Source: Steromphala cineraria
Taxonomy: Eukaryota > Mollusca > Gastropoda > Trochida > Trochidae
DNA: 64,000 nt
Direction of reading: 5' to 3'
Assembly: GCA_916613615.1 (NCBI GenBank)
Contig: OU744726.1
Location: 61,334,987 to 61,398,986, forward strand
The translations under genes were made by a program, and so were the position numbers. Below the pieces are notes generated by a model. It made no database searches, had not been told where the DNA came from, and saw nothing but the letters and a program-made list of their open reading frames with translations. The stretch's first letter is position 1, and each line of letters opens with the position of its first letter. Positions 1 to 11,240 of this stretch are shown piece by piece.

Positions 1-481
1 TTTGGATGACAACTTGTTTTTTGTGAAATAACAACATTTTTGAGCATATACCCTACTCCTTCATCAGGAGTAGGTTGAATACACAACATAATGCATACCA
101 AAAACATGAAAACAATTTTCAAGGAAACGTAATCAGAGAGCTTGAATAAATAAGAATAAATGGGGTTTTGCGAAAAAAAGATTAAGACATCTGTCTGCAA
201 AGTCCTTAAGACTTGCTAATCTAATTAATCAATCCAAGAATAAGCATTTATTCCAAACCATCACTTTTTCTACAATAAAGAAGTTGCTCATTTGAAAATA
301 ATGCTGTGCTTTGATTCAGCTTCCCAAATGCATTAACACATTCATATTATCTCAAATCATTACTAATCTTTCAACGTCAATAAAGTATAAGCCTAGCTTC
401 TTTTCACAAATTATGGGCTACCAGATTTGTGCTTTTAGAACCCTCCAGGGCTAACATTGACAACAAGTTCTGGTTACTTAC

Positions 482-1011
482 GGGTTTTCTGAGGTATTGA
501 AGAGAAGCAGGGAGCTGACAGAGGGGAGGACTCTAGGCAAGCCTCCCAAACCTTCGCTCTTATCCTCCCCCCCTTTCTTCTTCCTTAGGTCAAGATGAAC
601 ATTGTAATACTGCAGCTTCTCCCGAATCACTTTGGCATCAACATTTTGGTGTTTTGCTTGGAGCTTATAATGGCCTCGTTTAACTTCTTGGAGAGCCTTA
701 GTGTCTTTGAAAACGGAATCAAAGTTTTCACTCTTATCACCGGCAGGATATTTTGAACATGCAAACACTTTGGTGGCCTTGTTACTTCCTTGAAGTTTCT
801 CAACTCTTGCATGTGCTAGGTTGACTCTGTCGTTGACCTTTTGAAGTCTTGTCTTGTTTTCAGCAACACGAGTGCTAATTCGGTTAAAGATGTCATTTGC
901 AATTTTGTCCAAATAGTCCAGAGAATCTGCAATTTGCATCACAGTCTCTTCCCGCCGCAGATCATGCGGGATGCCCGGCACGTTGAATGCTTGTTTGTTC
1001 ATGATCGTCAT
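482..1011 (-). CDS. WASHC1: WASH complex subunit 1 (WASHC1), first coding exon, partial gene
   Basis: WASHC1 is the nucleation-promoting subunit of the endosomal WASH complex; it activates Arp2/3 to build actin on sorting endosomes. This exon encodes about 177 residues of the N-terminal WASH homology domain. Recognisable stretches are DLRREETVMQIADSLDYLDK near the start, FNRIS, VFACSKYPA, and the very conserved EGLGGLP and SVSSLLLFNTSEN near the exon end. The start is placed at the ATG at 1011-1009 (MTIMNKQ); a second in-frame ATG is at 1002-1000. The frame is open upstream to the acceptor, so the exon proper is 482-1053 (acceptor TTTTCAG, donor GTAAGTAA at 481). The rest of the gene (proline-rich and VCA regions) lies beyond the left edge. 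Family assignment is from recognition of these motifs, and I am confident of it. Confidence 0.92.
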
Positions 1012-2085
1012 GGATACAGACTGGTTAGTCCAAACAACTGATCTTCTGTAGTTCTGAAAAGCAAAATGCAAAGATACTATTAGTTATTGATTAATGCATT
1101 TTGTATTCCATTTCAGTTCATTATTCTTTTGAATTTAAATCAAAAGTAATGCAGAGACTGCCAGGTTTCAAAATGAAAAATATGTACATTCTTCAATATA
1201 ACCACTTAGCCAAATGCAAAATCTATGACTTGAAATAAACAAGTTACCAAAACAATATAACATAAACCAAAATATTCAAAGTTACATACACTTAAATCTT
1301 ATTTAACTCTAATTCAACAGTTCTGTAAACAACTAAAATTACTGTACCAATTTGGATACAGTCATCTCAGTCCTATCCCTTCGCAAGGAACTAGATGTTT
1401 TTAAACATAAGCGTCTTAATTACAGGGCGGGATCAAAGTTTGAAGATTGTTGCATTGTTGTTATTTACTAATTTTAACTTTGAATTTTCTTTCGCCTCTA
1501 TTTGGAGGAGGTTATGGTAAAATAATGGCAGGAACTGAAGGGAATGTTTACATGACTAGACTCATTCGATATTATTCATCATCACGATTATGTTTAGATG
1601 TGAACAGGAATTGAAAAATCAAATTACTAATTGTGATTGTGAGACAATTCAATATCATGATATGAGTTGCCATCTCCTTTTGGGATCTAGTTTCGGTTGT
1701 CCTAAAAGATGTATGCTACACATAGATCTAAAAAAAAAATTATCAGCACAGGAACAAGCTTTGTAATTATTCTTGCTGGTAAAACTATTTCGTATAATAT
1801 TTTTTATCAAACTGACAAGAGCAATGACGTATTTACACCTCATGACATTTATGAAGAAATACACGTTTTTGATTGCATCCTTTGATTCAGAAAATCATAA
1901 GGGGCGTTTCAATTTCCCCAAAATGTTCCTCATTTCTCTGTTCTTGAGAACTCAAGATATTCACACACAACATACTTAGCTTTTTTGATAAAACCTCAAT
2001 CCATCAAATATTAAAGTCTGCAATGTAAAGCTCTAATATACATAGCACTTTTAAGATTTCCTAAAATTACAGTCACAACATTCAC

Positions 2086-2145
2086 CTAAAGTGTTTTCGC
2101 CGCCATGTTGAGTAGATTTGGTCATGTGACTTGTCACGTGAATAT
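2086..2145 (-). promoter_or_regulatory. WASHC1: WASHC1 5' noncoding exon end and core promoter
   Basis: On the minus strand a YY1-type element (AACATGGCGGC) lies just before a good donor, TTTAG|GTGAATG, whose last exon base is 2086. The next acceptor downstream is that of the WASHC1 coding exon at 1053, so this looks like a short 5' noncoding exon. The ATG inside the YY1 site opens a six-codon upstream ORF whose TAG stop is the last three exon bases (2088-2086). Just upstream are two E-boxes, GTCACGTGAA (2133-2142) and GTCATGTGAC (2121-2130). The exon and promoter are inferred from these signals, not from transcript data. Confidence 0.5.
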
Positions 2146-4034
2146 TATTCACGGTGTTATTTTTACAAATCTCCGTGATCTGAACTGATGACATGATTTC
2201 TATTGTTGTGTATGATATATAGAAAGTTTATGTAAGTTTCTTCAAAGGAAATGTATTTCTAAAGACCGGCATTTATAGACTTTTCCAAGAAGTAATCATA
2301 TTTTAATTACGTCACTCCTGAGAGGGAGTAATCATTGTATAAGATTCTCCTGCTATACTTGATTCGTTCAGCGGAGCATACCACAACTTTTTTTCGACGT
2401 AAGCCGGGTATGGAAAAAGTCACTTTGAGTCAAGTGCATCGAAATGTAGGGCAAGATTTAGTTAAAATCCCAACAGGAGCTTCCACAAATATTATGTGAT
2501 AAAAAACTTTTTCATTATTTCGAAGTATATAGTTTTCCTAAAAATTTAATCTTTATATAATGTATGTCCTTTTTATAAGATATTGTCATGCATCATTTTC
2601 AGTTAAACACAAGCTTCTATTCCTATCACTTGGAACATTTTCTTTCTTTTTTTTAAGTAGGTATTACTGCCCTTTTCAATTAATTAAAAGAGTTCTTAAA
2701 GGAACGTTACCATGCAGTTAGATTGAGCTTTTTGAAATCTGTTCTCTATCTCAAATCACATACCTCTATCACGAAACAAAAGTAGGCCTACATGTCATAT
2801 ATCCAAATCACGAAACGAAAGTACATGTTGTCAGTTGCAATGTAATGATTATGACTTTTAATCCATCTTACCAGTTCCCAAATCGCTACGCGAGTAGCCT
2901 ACTTTTAATGATTAAGTGTTCACACGTGCACCAATTTTGCAGCATCAGGTTTTCGCTAAAAAGATTAAACTTTTTGTACTACTTTTGATGGTTTTACTGA
3001 AGAGATTTTAATACTTTACCCTCTGAGTATATTGTACAAACATAAAAAAAATAGACAAATGTTTTTGAACAAATAAAACGTGACACGGTGCCTTTAAGTC
3101 AAATATTATCATATATCTTACCTAATCATATCTCATTAGTATGAATGACATATTTGCTATTCTTATACTTTAGTCATTGATGACAGGACAATAATTATCT
3201 GTCATTATCACTGGAGGTCCTATCCTAATGTACCGATTGTGTACAATTTCGATCTTATATATGGCATATTTAAAATACAAGGCCTACCTGTCGTCATGTA
3301 ATAGAGACAAATATTTATGAGAGACAGAATTATCTTTAAAGTGTCACATGATATGTTACAGTTAAAATGTCAATTGTAAAAGCACAGAATATAACATATC
3401 ACCCAGCCATATTTTTGGCTTACGAGACACTGTTGAAATTAATATATATACAACATTGATTATGTTAATAATAATATGGTAAAAGACGATAAATATTAGG
3501 TAAAATATGTCAAGAATGAAATTGTCTCCTGCGGAACATACTATCAACAGTGTCAGCTAAAAGTTTAGGAGCTTTGGATTCAGTTGTATTCATATGTACA
3601 TTAAATTTATGTTTATATTTAAAAAGGGTCATTCTACCAGATTTGGACATTTCATATCCGGTTTGAGATACCGCGTATATTATATAATTAAAGAAATAAA
3701 TAATCGAGAGAAAACTAAAATACTAGAAGGCTTTCGAGCGTATATTTAGGAAACGCTATTGTGAGTTGGTAACACTTGATTCGCCTTCATGTCGACGTGC
3801 CGGGGCTGCCGTGTCTGTCATTTTGGTAAGATGTCTCCTATTTAATGAATTTTGGTCCGATTTCTCAAGGTTGGTCTCAAAATATTGCTAAAATACAACG
3901 AATACGGTAAAAATATTTTTGTAAATGTTTGAATATGGGTCTTTAATGTAGATAAATGACCATACTGAAGTAGTCACAAGCACGGGGGAAATATGAAATA
4001 TGATATCATCGTCTGTCTAATGTACACAAGTATC
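2146..4034. other. Intergenic region with one weak TTAA-flanked element
   Basis: No gene was recognised. A candidate small element spans 2700-3093: it is flanked by TTAA on both sides (2696-2699 and 3094-3097), and its ends begin AGGAACGTTACC and, on the other strand, AGGCACCGTGTC, so the inverted repeats are weak. The sequence ATCACGAAAC(A/G)AAAGTA occurs twice near 2765-2825. The rest is AT-rich unique-looking DNA. Confidence 0.3.
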
Positions 4035-4296
4035 AATAATGATAATAACACTTAATTAAAGTTAATTTATTATCCTCAGTACAAGTTTATATGTTGGAAA
4101 TTTGTTGCGTGCCTAGGCACCCGGCAGCCACGGTGCAGCGCCAGTTAAATCGTTGTTCTGTCGGTACAATGCTGAGTGTCAAGCAAGACAGCAACAACTC
4201 CCATCTTTTAACGTCTTTTGGTATGACGCGATAGGGAATCGAACCCCGGTCTTCCGGGTGACAAGCGGACACTCTACCACTGAGCATGTGTACCCA
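4035..4296 (-). mobile_element. tRNA-derived SINE, copy 1
   Basis: Read on the minus strand, the 5' part is tRNA-like: GCTCAGTGGTAGAGTGTCCG (A-box region), an arm with CTTGTCACCCGG, and a perfect B box GGTTCGATTCC. The middle resembles tRNA-Asp(GTC), but there is no complete cloverleaf or acceptor stem. It is followed by a body (including CCAAAAGACGTTAAAAGATG and TTGCTGTCTTGCTTGACAC) and ends in a short AT-rich tail. A second copy in the same orientation is at 35791-36027; the shared body shows this is a dispersed SINE rather than a tRNA gene. Confidence 0.75.
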
Positions 4297-4779
4297 TCTT
4301 TTACTTCAGATCATTCAGGGTGAAAAGCAACATGATTACTGCGAAATGTTGTTGTTTTAATTTCATAATATTCTATTAAAATGTTATTTTCAATCTATAA
4401 ACTCTTGGTGGCATTTCCAGTTCTCATGTATTCTTAATTCTGTACAAAATAAACTTGCACCATACTGAAAGTCTATAATGTTATCCAAGACAGCGGGGAG
4501 GGATAGTCACGAAAATCTAAAAACATTGCTAATTGTAGGGGAAAGATTGTTGTAAGTTATGTTTTTTTTTCCGAGGTTCCTGTTATAATTATCGACTTCG
4601 GGTTCAAGTTAGTTGTACCCTCGCACATGTAAATCATGAACGCCGAGGCCGAAACCGAGGTCGGTAACTATTTTACACACAAGCTGATCATGACATTAAT
4701 CCCAATTCAACATGGAATTGGTTAAGATAAGACGGATAATGTATAGCATAAGAGTTTTCATGGTCAATCGTATTCCTGG

Positions 4780-5195
4780 TTGAACTTTTTTAAAAATAAA
4801 TTTTCAACATGTGGACAGCAATGTGTTTTCAATAATCCTCAAAATTACTGTAAAAATTGGATAGTTTCAACAGTATGTAACATTTTAAAGGATCAGTTTT
4901 TGCAGTCATGGCGTAGCGACGTTGCAAATTCGTCTAAAGGGTTCTATTATGCCATCATTAAAGACTCTCCAGGTTTTGAGCAATACTTTTTTTTTTTTTT
5001 TACTTTTTTTTTTTTTATTTCATACAAAGTCAAAATACTCAAAATTACTGTAAAAATTGGATAGTTTCAACTGTATATATAATTTTACAGGATCAGTTTT
5101 TGCAGTCATGGCGTAGCGACGTTGTAAATTCGTCTAAAGGATTCTATTATGCCATCATTAATCATTAAAGACTCTCCAGGTTTTGAGCAATACTT
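4780..5195 (+). mobile_element. Older retroelement fragment (5' half), with a 200-bp tandem duplication of the insertion junction
   Basis: The plus-strand frame reads NYCKNWIVST..DQFLQSWRSDVANSSKG..IIKDSPGFEQY, which continues logically in the fragment at 6850-7072; the break is the LINE at 5196-6849. This resembles the C-terminal region of reverse-transcriptase ORFs seen in invertebrate genomes, judged from pattern only. The stretch from about 4839 is repeated from 5039 (period 200 bp, with a small CATTAAT-type insertion in the second copy). Each copy includes the poly-T junction, so the duplication happened after the LINE arrived. Confidence 0.55.
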
Positions 5196-6849
5196 TTTTT
5201 TTTTTTTTACTTTTTTTTTTTTTATTTCATATAAAGTCAAAATACATGATATGTCAAAGCATTCGTAAAAAAATCATATAGTATACAAAGATCTTCCAGG
5301 TGTACAGCATAATCAATATTGTAGGGATAACAAGTTCAACTAAAACAACATATGACAAGAGGACCAAAATTGAGTAAATGGTGTTAAGTTACAGTTCATC
5401 TTGGAGTTGCATTTATCTAAATTATATGAGGTTTTGACTTCGTTTTTTATGTGTGCGATGTGTGGAAGTTTGTTTACTAGTCTCGATTTGAAAATATTTT
5501 ATTTTGTTATAATTATGATACGATTTAGCACATCATTTCGTTTTTCCGGGTATCCAAATAATATTTTCATCTTATCAAAGTGGAGAATAGTGCCCGTTTT
5601 CTGTTGTATCCATTTGGTGATATTATTCCAAATATCTTTGGCTATGTCGCATTCATAAAATAAATGCGTTATAGTTTCAACTTTGTTTTCACAAAAGGAA
5701 CAAGTATTAGTTTCAATCAATTTCATTTTGTATAACATTTCATTGGTTGATATGCATCTGTGAATAATACTATATTGAAACCATTGATGTTTAGCATTTA
5801 CAAGTGCCCTGAATGGAATTTTATGTATATATTTCCAATCATTGTCTGATATTTGTTCGTTGAATTCGGAATTCCATTTGATCTTACTTTTGTTGTTATT
5901 ATTTTGATTGTCAGTTGTCTGTAGTGTATCGTAGAATATTGTGCAACCTTTGCTTGGTTTAACTAGATCTTGAAGAAAGTAGGGGATAAGAGGCATGCAT
6001 GTCTTCTTGTGTATTGTGATATTTTCAAGTTTGCAATAATTTTGTATTGTCCTCGAAATTCCGGCATATTCTAAGAAATTGGTTTTACAGTTGTATTCCT
6101 TTTTAAATTTTTCGAAAGATAGAAGTTTACCTTTGTCATCTGTCCCGACTGTTCGTAGTGTTTGTAGGATATTGGCGTATTGTCAATTAGGAAGTTATCA
6201 TTATGCAAGACTGGTTGAGTTAGAATATCATCTTCCTCTTTGATATTTAGACTTTTACTATTGATGTACTTTCCCCATGCTAATAAAACATCGGTCCAAA
6301 AGTCATTTGTTCGTTTTGTCAGTATATTTTGCTTGATATATTGCTCACATTTTGATAGAAAGTTCATATCTTTTGCATTGACGTTATAAAAAAATAATGT
6401 CTCAAGTTTTGATTTATTTTTGAATAGTCTCTTAATCCAGGTTATTTTTTGAGATTTGATCGTATTTTCTAAGTTTGGTACTCTTAATCCCCCATTTTCA
6501 ATTGATTTTGTAAGAATTTTACGACTTATTTTATCAGGTTTATTTTGCCAAATAAATTTGAAAAATTCGGAGTTTAATTCCTTTATGAATTTTTCACTTG
6601 GATTAGGGAGTGATTGGAATAAATGATTAAGTTTAGGTTATATTAGACTTTTCAAAACTGTATTTCGACCTATGGGTGTAAGGGCTCTTGCTGACCATTT
6701 CTTCATGGTTAGTCGTATTTCTTTCAGTTTATCTTTGTAGTTTCTTTCCACAATCTCTGCCAAATTATGTGTGAAAATTATGCCAAGAAGAGTAAATTCT
6801 GTTTCTTTCCAATTCAATTTCCATTTGTTGCACAAAATCTCTTTAGCAT
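5196..6849 (-). mobile_element. 5'-truncated non-LTR retrotransposon (LINE), decayed
   Basis: Minus-strand frames hold the end of a reverse-transcriptase ORF. First comes an RT C-terminal segment (LLGIIFTHN.., KLKEIRLTMKKWSARALTPIG) at 6859-6638. A connector follows at 6367-6071. The last segment, at 5996-5499, has a zinc-knuckle-like region (SIIHRCISTNEMLYKMKL, CSFCENKVETITHLFYEC), as in zf-RVT-type LINE ends. Frameshifts and stops separate the pieces, so the copy is dead. The 3' end is marked by poly-T on the plus strand. A 15-bp target-site duplication, TTTTGAGCAATACTT, lies at 4974-4988 (and in the duplicated junction, 5181-5195) and at 6850-6864. The motif style is L1/Tx1-like; the clade is uncertain. 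Confidence 0.8.
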
Positions 6850-7072
6850 TTTTGAGCAATACTTGTTATTGAATGAAAATGTGTACAAACCATTATTATA
6901 TTTTAGAACATGTAACCACCACCTACCGATTGAAAAAGGTCGTTTTCTTAATATCTCGCGTCATGAAAGATTGTGTACACAATGTAACTCCGGCGAAGTA
7001 GGAGATGAATATCATTATATATTTAAACTTATTGACTCATTTGTAACTGAAAGTCAAGTGATTCTTTCATAA
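6850..7072 (+). mobile_element. Older retroelement fragment (3' half)
   Basis: Directly after the LINE insertion, the plus frame resumes as FEQYLLLNENVYKP, FRTCNHHLPIEKGRF, then RLCTQCNSGEVGDEYHYIFK, with a Cys-x2-Cys pair and a GDEYHY motif, and stops at 7072. This continues the frame at 4780-4988 and ends like many invertebrate retroelement reverse-transcriptase ORFs. It is a remnant with no functional copy here. Confidence 0.55.
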
Positions 7073-10000
7073 ATGTTTAGATTTGATTTGATTTTTAGTT
7101 TATGATTATTGCATCTAAATATCATTTGTTTAGTTTCAGTTTCTTTAACAAAATGTTTACCTATCTTTTTAGATTACTTTGATTAGATTACATTCTCTAC
7201 AAAATGCTTGCTTACTAAGAGTCATTAGCAAGTAGTGTTCCACAGAAACCTCACATTTTTTTTATAAAGGAGTCATAAAAAATTTTTCGAATGAGAGATA
7301 TACCGTTCTTTCTAGATTCCAGCATATGTTTTTGGAATAAAAATATTTCATTTTATTTTAATGCTTCCGTGATACAAAACTTTGTTTATTTCTTTGAAAG
7401 TAAAATATTCATTACCGTCCCTAATTGTCTCTCATTGTTTGAATACCTCTACAAAATTCCTTACATATTTTGTTATCCAATAGCTAATTATTTTCCTTTC
7501 GTTAATTCAACAGGTGAATTATTGATGTTAGGTTCTGTACTTTAGCACCCTTGTCCAATTTATCTTTAAACAGATCTTTGATGCAGTTTTACCTGTTGAA
7601 CGATTACGTACCTCTGTGAAATATATTAATTATAATCTGTGACGTCACCTCTGACTTGCGCAGTAGCACCGCAGTAGTTCAGATTAGCTAGCTTGGGTTG
7701 CATTACATCAAATAACGTCCCAGAAAAGAATCTAAAAAATAAGAACGTTAAATAAATCCAGACGCAAAATAAGTATTTCGACATGTCCGCTTAGCTTGGC
7801 AGTTCTATAAATGTACGCAGTTAACCCATGTAGCCTTATAACGAGGCAGTATCGGAGACACGATCGACCGAACATGTTTGAGCTTGTGTTACTATAATCA
7901 AGCTCGCTGACACAGCCTGTCCGTTGTGTAGTAAGGGAATACAGGATACAACCGGCCGGCGTATATACATTTGCGATTTTTTTCCGAAAAAAGGAAATTC
8001 CTGAAATCAAGGTGAGAGCGGAAGTAAACTGAGGTAAATATAATGCGTCTTAGCAAATGCTTGAAGAATGTCAGTAAGATATATCGAGGTAGATTAGTGT
8101 GTTGTGATCAAGAATAGCTGTGCTGCATAGAGTTGGGTCATACTAGCTGTTGACGCTTAGGGGCGGGGCAGATTTCTAGGTCCTTTGCAGTGGTAGTTTA
8201 TAAGTCATATGCACAGAGGGCACTTTGACATTGAATAATCAGGCCAAAATTGCATTACCTGGTATGCTAAATTGCGCTCTGTTCGGGTTTGTCTATGTTT
8301 GAAATTCATATTAAGGTTATAATTAACCTGTTTACATAAACATGCAGACACGAACCGTATTATATCAAATAAACGCTTGTTATTCAAATAATCGAAATAA
8401 TAAGCTTTTAGTTAAGCATCGATACATTTACAGATTACAAATCATCCATCTTTTAGCCTACACACGAATAAGATATCTAGATCAGATAATTACGATCTAT
8501 ACACAACATGTGTGAGAGCGTATTTAATACAATTAATACGGTAATGATAACCCACTTGGTTTGGTGAAACAACGGGTTGTAACATTGATACGCGAGGAGA
8601 TAAAATGTGATATAGATTTTAAATCTTAAATGGAATGCATTTGTTTTTTTGTGCAAAGTTTCAGTAACTCGATGGTATTTGTCGATTATCGATTGCGCCA
8701 AATTCATGAAATCGAAACTTGACAAAGACAATTTCATTTGTATAAACTTAAGCAGTATTCATGAGAACATTTTAAATTTCAAAATTTGACGATATGATCC
8801 TGTCATCTTGCGGTTTTCTTGCAAATACCCTTGTTGCAACCAAGGACGTATACATGCAATTATAATACGTATATATATTCATACGTCTTCCTTCTGATTT
8901 GGTGACATGATCGATATGGTTGCACGGGGCCATATATAAGGAAGAAGGAAGTGATTAAGTGCCGTATCAGTTATATCACTATGTTACATCGTTTGAAATG
9001 CAATGATTCATGCAATGAAGCGAATGATTTCAATCCTTACGCATTTGGGAGCCGGTTGATTTTATAATTGCCCCTAACACTGCTTGATAAACGTCATTTA
9101 TTTCATTAATCGCAATTATTTATTCACTATAAATTTCAAATATCAAGGTCTGTTAGAAGAAGAAAAAACAATTTTTAACATGTCCATATTTGTCTTTCGT
9201 GATAACCACGCTTCGCCTTGATAGATAATCTTACAATCTCCACCCCGTTACAGGGCCCAGTTTCCCGTGGCAACTCAAACACAACACTGGGCAAATATTG
9301 AATACGTTCAAAGAATAATGAACTGACAACGCCGATAATGCACGAAAGGCTGCATGGGAACACAGATCTTTAGAAATCGTTAAGCATGGCTGTGTATATG
9401 TTATTGACGAAAACAATATAAGGATATTCTAAACCATACAATATTAACTCTCGTTAGACTTGCGTTGTATTGCAAAGTCCTAATTAAAATGTTTATGTTT
9501 AATAAGAAAAAGAAAATTTCAGATCAATTAAGCTTTGAAAAAATAAAGTTGTACAATTTTTTATAAACGTGCAATACTCTCTTTTTCTATATGCTTAACA
9601 CTATGTTACACATCGAGAAATGTCATTTATCTTTGAAGATATGTATTCATTATTGAAATTCATAAATAAGAAGCCATGAAGGCGTTGAAGAATTGTGGAA
9701 TCAGTCATGCGTGGATGTCTTATAGAGAGAAGATACCTGATCCGATAGCCACCATGAGCACCGTTGTGTTTAAAAGCAGTGAACCGAGGCAGAGAATGCT
9801 AACAATCATGCATGTATAATCATGCAATTTACTAAAACCATTCTGCCCTTAGTATAGTTTTTTATGGAAAACTTTTAAAAAAATTAGAAATTCAAATATT
9901 TATTTAAATTTCCAATTAGAACAATTCTGAGTATTTTACTATGGGGACTTCATATCAATGATTGATTATGGTACTTTAAATATGAATATACACGCACCTA

Positions 10001-11240
10001 CATGAAGATAATAACAATGATAATACACATCATTTTTATAGCGCCGTGTTTGCTTTTATATATAAACAATCTAAGGCGCTTAACATATAACAGATAACAG
10101 CAAAACATTTCAACGTTGCAAAGAAAATCAAGATTTTATTCTGTGAAATTCAAAATAATTAATTCAAACGATATCACGAACATGTTATAAACTTGCTTGT
10201 GTTGCATTCTGTTGCAGCACATTTGGTTTAAAACATTCCTTTACTATGGGTCATAATTGTGAAGAATTTTTGATATTTTCATGAGATCTACGCTTTCAAC
10301 TATTGATAAACTAACCTATTTAATTGAATGTTTCCCGTAAGCAGCGTTATAGTACAATGATAACGATACAAGATATTGAATATCAAAAAATCATTTTTTG
10401 GATCAATAACGCTTTAAGCAATTGCAGTGTTAGTGTTTATGAACCGATATATTGTGATGAAGGATATATATATATATATTCTCCAATTATTGTTCAGGAT
10501 AAAGAAGTTGTTATTCAGGAATGGTGTTTTGCTCATAAAGTCTTCTTCTAAAGTCCTGAAAGACTTCACAATTAACTTACTAAACTTGACATTGCTCTCT
10601 TTCTGTGAAGATTCATGCAAAATATCACATAAGAATCATTTGAAGCCACAATTGCACAATGTTCGAAATAAATATGAATATTTTGCGGTTTAATAACCTG
10701 CTTTGGATAACTTATGATGCACAACGTTGCGAATTATTTGATTCTGGTGTTTAAAAAGTGATAATGGTTGTATGCCGTAGTTGACTTCAACGTATAACCA
10801 TGAAAAATCTGATGAACTACAGAGCGCACGACTCTGAAAGATGAAGACAAACCATATGTTCACCAGTACATCTTTTGAAACCAAATCTATGAGTTACAGC
10901 CTTATATTTATTAAAATGACATTTATAAAAATGTTAGAATGCATCAGTAGAGACTAACGAGAAACCTGCAAAATGTTACTTCCATATGAACACCAAAACT
11001 TCGGTCTTCCCCCATCAGTCAAAGGCAGTTGGCCAGCCAACGATTAACATGTTTTTTATGCATCAATCTTATTAAAATATTATCTTTATGCTACACTACG
11101 CAATCTGCGTAACGTAGTGACGAATTTATGATATCATTTTAATGAGACTGTTTATGCATACGATTCAGCTTTGTAGAGTCAACTTTTTGTTCTTTTAGAT
11201 CCTATTATAACCTTTTATATTCTGCCGACAGAACTGAGGC
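7073..11240. other. Intergenic region, no gene recognised
   Basis: Only short chance ORFs are present on either strand. A repeat with ATAGCGC followed by AAGGCGCTT lies at about 10018-10085; a related copy is at 29513-29592. A (TA)n run is at 10464-10480. A moderately GC-rich stretch around 7620-8000 has no coding signal that I can follow. The last bases (CTGCCGACAG at 11223-11232) form a plausible acceptor for an untranslated first exon of the downstream VWA gene. Confidence 0.5.

Noticed and set aside
4200..4290. tRNA gene on the minus strand
   Set aside because: It has good A- and B-box-like words, but no complete cloverleaf or acceptor-stem pairing, and the same sequence with the same downstream body recurs at 35791-36027; it is a SINE head.
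10464..10480. (TA)n microsatellite as a possible promoter TATA region
   Set aside because: There is no gene nearby on a suitable strand; simple repeats of this kind are common here.
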